The notes under the pieces: model-generated
Databases searched by the model: none
Told to the model about the DNA's origin: nothing
The model's input: only the letters and a program-made list of their open reading frames with translations
Position numbers and translations under genes: made by a program
Shown here: one piece after another, positions 62,934 to 64,000 of the stretch
How the letters are laid out: each line of letters starts with the position of its first letter
How positions within the stretch are numbered: the stretch's first letter is position 1
Assembly (NCBI RefSeq): GCF_014174395.1
Contig: NZ_JABEQD010000004.1
Span: forward strand, 248,001-312,000
Direction: 5' to 3'
Length of the DNA: 64,000 bases
Source of the DNA: Gluconacetobacter aggeris
GTDB taxonomy: Bacteria; Pseudomonadota; Alphaproteobacteria; Acetobacterales; Acetobacteraceae

Positions 62934-64000
62934 ATGGACCGACCGATTTCATCCCCCGGCGCGGTGGCGTCGCCAACACGTCCGATCCCGGGTGGCGGGA
63001 TGGATCGGGCCGTGCGCCGTCCGCGCCATCATGTGCTGATGCGGCGTGCGATGCGCTGGGGTGCTGCGGCGGCCGTGGTGATGGCTGGCGTGGTCGTGTG
63101 GCGGATGGTGCCGGCGTCGGGCACGCTGTCGGTCCGCAATGACCAGTTGACGATCGAGACTGTCCGTTCGGCGCCGTTTCTGGATTATCTGCCGGTTCGG
63201 GCCAGCGTGGCGCCGCTGCATGTGACCTATATCGGGGCGGTGCAGGGCGGCGAGGTGTCGGAGGTCGTGGCCCGTGACGGCGCGCTGGTGGCGAAGGGCG
63301 ATATTCTCGCGCGGCTGACCAACCCGCAGCTTCAGCTCGATGTCACGTCGCGCGAGGCGCAGATTGCCAGCCAGTTGGGTGCGGTCAGCGCGCAGCGGCT
63401 GGCGTTGCAGCAGACGCGGACCGGCGAGGAAAGCCAGCTTGGCGAGGCGCGCTACAATCTGTTAAAGGCCCGGCGGGAGCTGGAGATTCACGAACAGCTT
63501 CATGGGCAGGGGTTCGAGTCCGACGCCAATCTGCAAAGCTATCGCGACGAGGCGGAGTATGATGCCAGCCGCGTGGCCCGGCTGGATGCGGCGCGGGCGC
63601 AGGACCTGGCGGTGGCGGCGCGGCAGAGCGACGAAATCGACCGTGAGGCGCAGCGGCTGCGCAGCAATCTGGAAGTGGTGGAGGACAGTCTGAACGCGCT
63701 GGTGCTGCGCGCGCCGGTGGCCGGGCGGCTGACGAATTTCGATCTTCAGCCGGGGCAGTCGCTGAAGGCGGGCGACCGGATCGGGCAGATCGACAGCGAG
63801 GGCCAGTATCGGCTGGATGCCGATATCGACGAATTCTATCTCGGCCGGGTTTCGGTCGGGCAGCGGGCGGATGCCGAAATGGGGGATGTGAAGGTCGCGA
63901 TGACGGTGGCGCGCGTGCATCCGCAGGTGACCAACGGCCAGTTCCGCGCCGAACTGACCTTTGACGGGGCGATGCCGGCCGGCCTGCGCCGGGGCGAGAG
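62934..64000 (+). CDS. HlyD-family periplasmic adaptor of an efflux system (3' end outside window)
   Basis: The frame is open from the ATG at 62934 (GAGGGA upstream) to the window end, about 355 codons. One N-terminal membrane helix (WGAAAAVVMAGVVVW) is followed by a biotinyl-lipoyl-like domain (VSEVVARDGALVAKGDILAR), a long coiled coil (about residues 145-260), the return half LVLRAPVAGRLTNFDLQPGQ, and a beta-barrel domain. This is the adaptor of an ABC (MacA/DevB-like) or RND exporter; the membrane pump genes should lie just beyond 64000. The divergent two-component genes and shared operators suggest induced expression. Confidence 0.9.
   Translation, partial: MDRPISSPGAVASPTRPIPGGGMDRAVRRPRHHVLMRRAMRWGAAAAVVMAGVVVWRMVPASGTLSVRNDQLTIETVRSAPFLDYLPVRASVAPLHVTYIGAVQGGEVSEVVARDGALVAKGDILARLTNPQLQLDVTSREAQIASQLGAVSAQRLALQQTRTGEESQLGEARYNLLKARRELEIHEQLHGQGFESDANLQSYRDEAEYDASRVARLDAARAQDLAVAARQSDEIDREAQRLRSNLEVVEDSLNALVLRAPVAGRLTNFDLQPGQSLKAGDRIGQIDSEGQYRLDADIDEFYLGRVSVGQRADAEMGDVKVAMTVARVHPQVTNGQFRAELTFDGAMPAGLRRGE

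Noticed and set aside
1-64000. CRISPR arrays, insertion sequences, prophage or conjugation genes
   Set aside because: No regularly spaced repeats, transposase, integrase or phage structural proteins were found on either strand.

Overview
The window reads as chromosomal DNA of an acetic acid bacterium (Acetobacteraceae, Alphaproteobacteria; probably near Gluconacetobacter or Komagataeibacter, genus not determinable by eye). Pointers are the high GC, a malate:quinone oxidoreductase, a DUF3576 lipoprotein beside leuS, a tRNA-Arg(CCU) split by a group I intron of the kind known from alphaproteobacteria, and the envelope-biogenesis gene order. No insertion sequence, prophage or CRISPR array was seen. 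LAYOUT. 1-2610 (minus): start of a type I polyketide synthase (KS-AT) running off the left edge. 3137-3441: intron-bearing tRNA-Arg. 3510-8536 (minus): holA, lptE, leuS and a DUF3576 lipoprotein. 8858-22307: metabolic and housekeeping singletons (degenerate GH3 protein, CinA-like protein, SMP-30 lactonase, GNAT-Nudix fusion, Rieske oxygenase, DUF815 ATPase, yajC, sugar porter, sodB, squalene/phytoene-synthase-like protein, NAD-dependent dehydrogenase, msrPQ). 22761-26113: mqo, a NYN-domain protein, folK, rpoZ. 26118-31457 (plus): spoT-acpS, then lepB-rnc-era. 31589-44564 (plus): a long growth and envelope cluster pyrH-frr-uppS-cdsA-dxr-rseP-bamA-ompH-lpxD-fabZ-lpxA-lpxI-gloA. It supplies UMP, ribosome recycling, isoprenoid and undecaprenyl precursors, phospholipid precursors, outer-membrane protein assembly and lipid A.  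44682-50342: a frameshifted cupin gene, a three-gene metal/siderophore/corrinoid-type ABC importer and a GH92 mannosidase. 50409-60086 (minus): a complete nitrate-assimilation operon, narK-type transporter, NirB-NirD fusion, nitrate reductase fused to a CysJ-like diflavin reductase, then the NasT/NasS antitermination pair. 60335-64000: a two-component system divergent from an HlyD-type efflux adaptor that runs off the right edge. The nas operon is self-contained: the transporter imports nitrate, the fused NasA reduces it to nitrite using electrons probably drawn from NADPH, and NirBD reduces nitrite to ammonium. Its leader carries two hairpins with hexaloops that fit the ANTAR target (A at loop position 1, G at 4), so NasS/NasT very probably control it by transcription antitermination. 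The least explained elements are a nested, perfectly paired RNA-like structure between yajC and the sugar porter (16378-16550), a GH3 protein that has lost recognisable catalytic motifs, an NtrC-like regulator without the sigma-54 contact loop facing tandem GTCC/GGAC palindromes, and direct repeats in the nas promoter.
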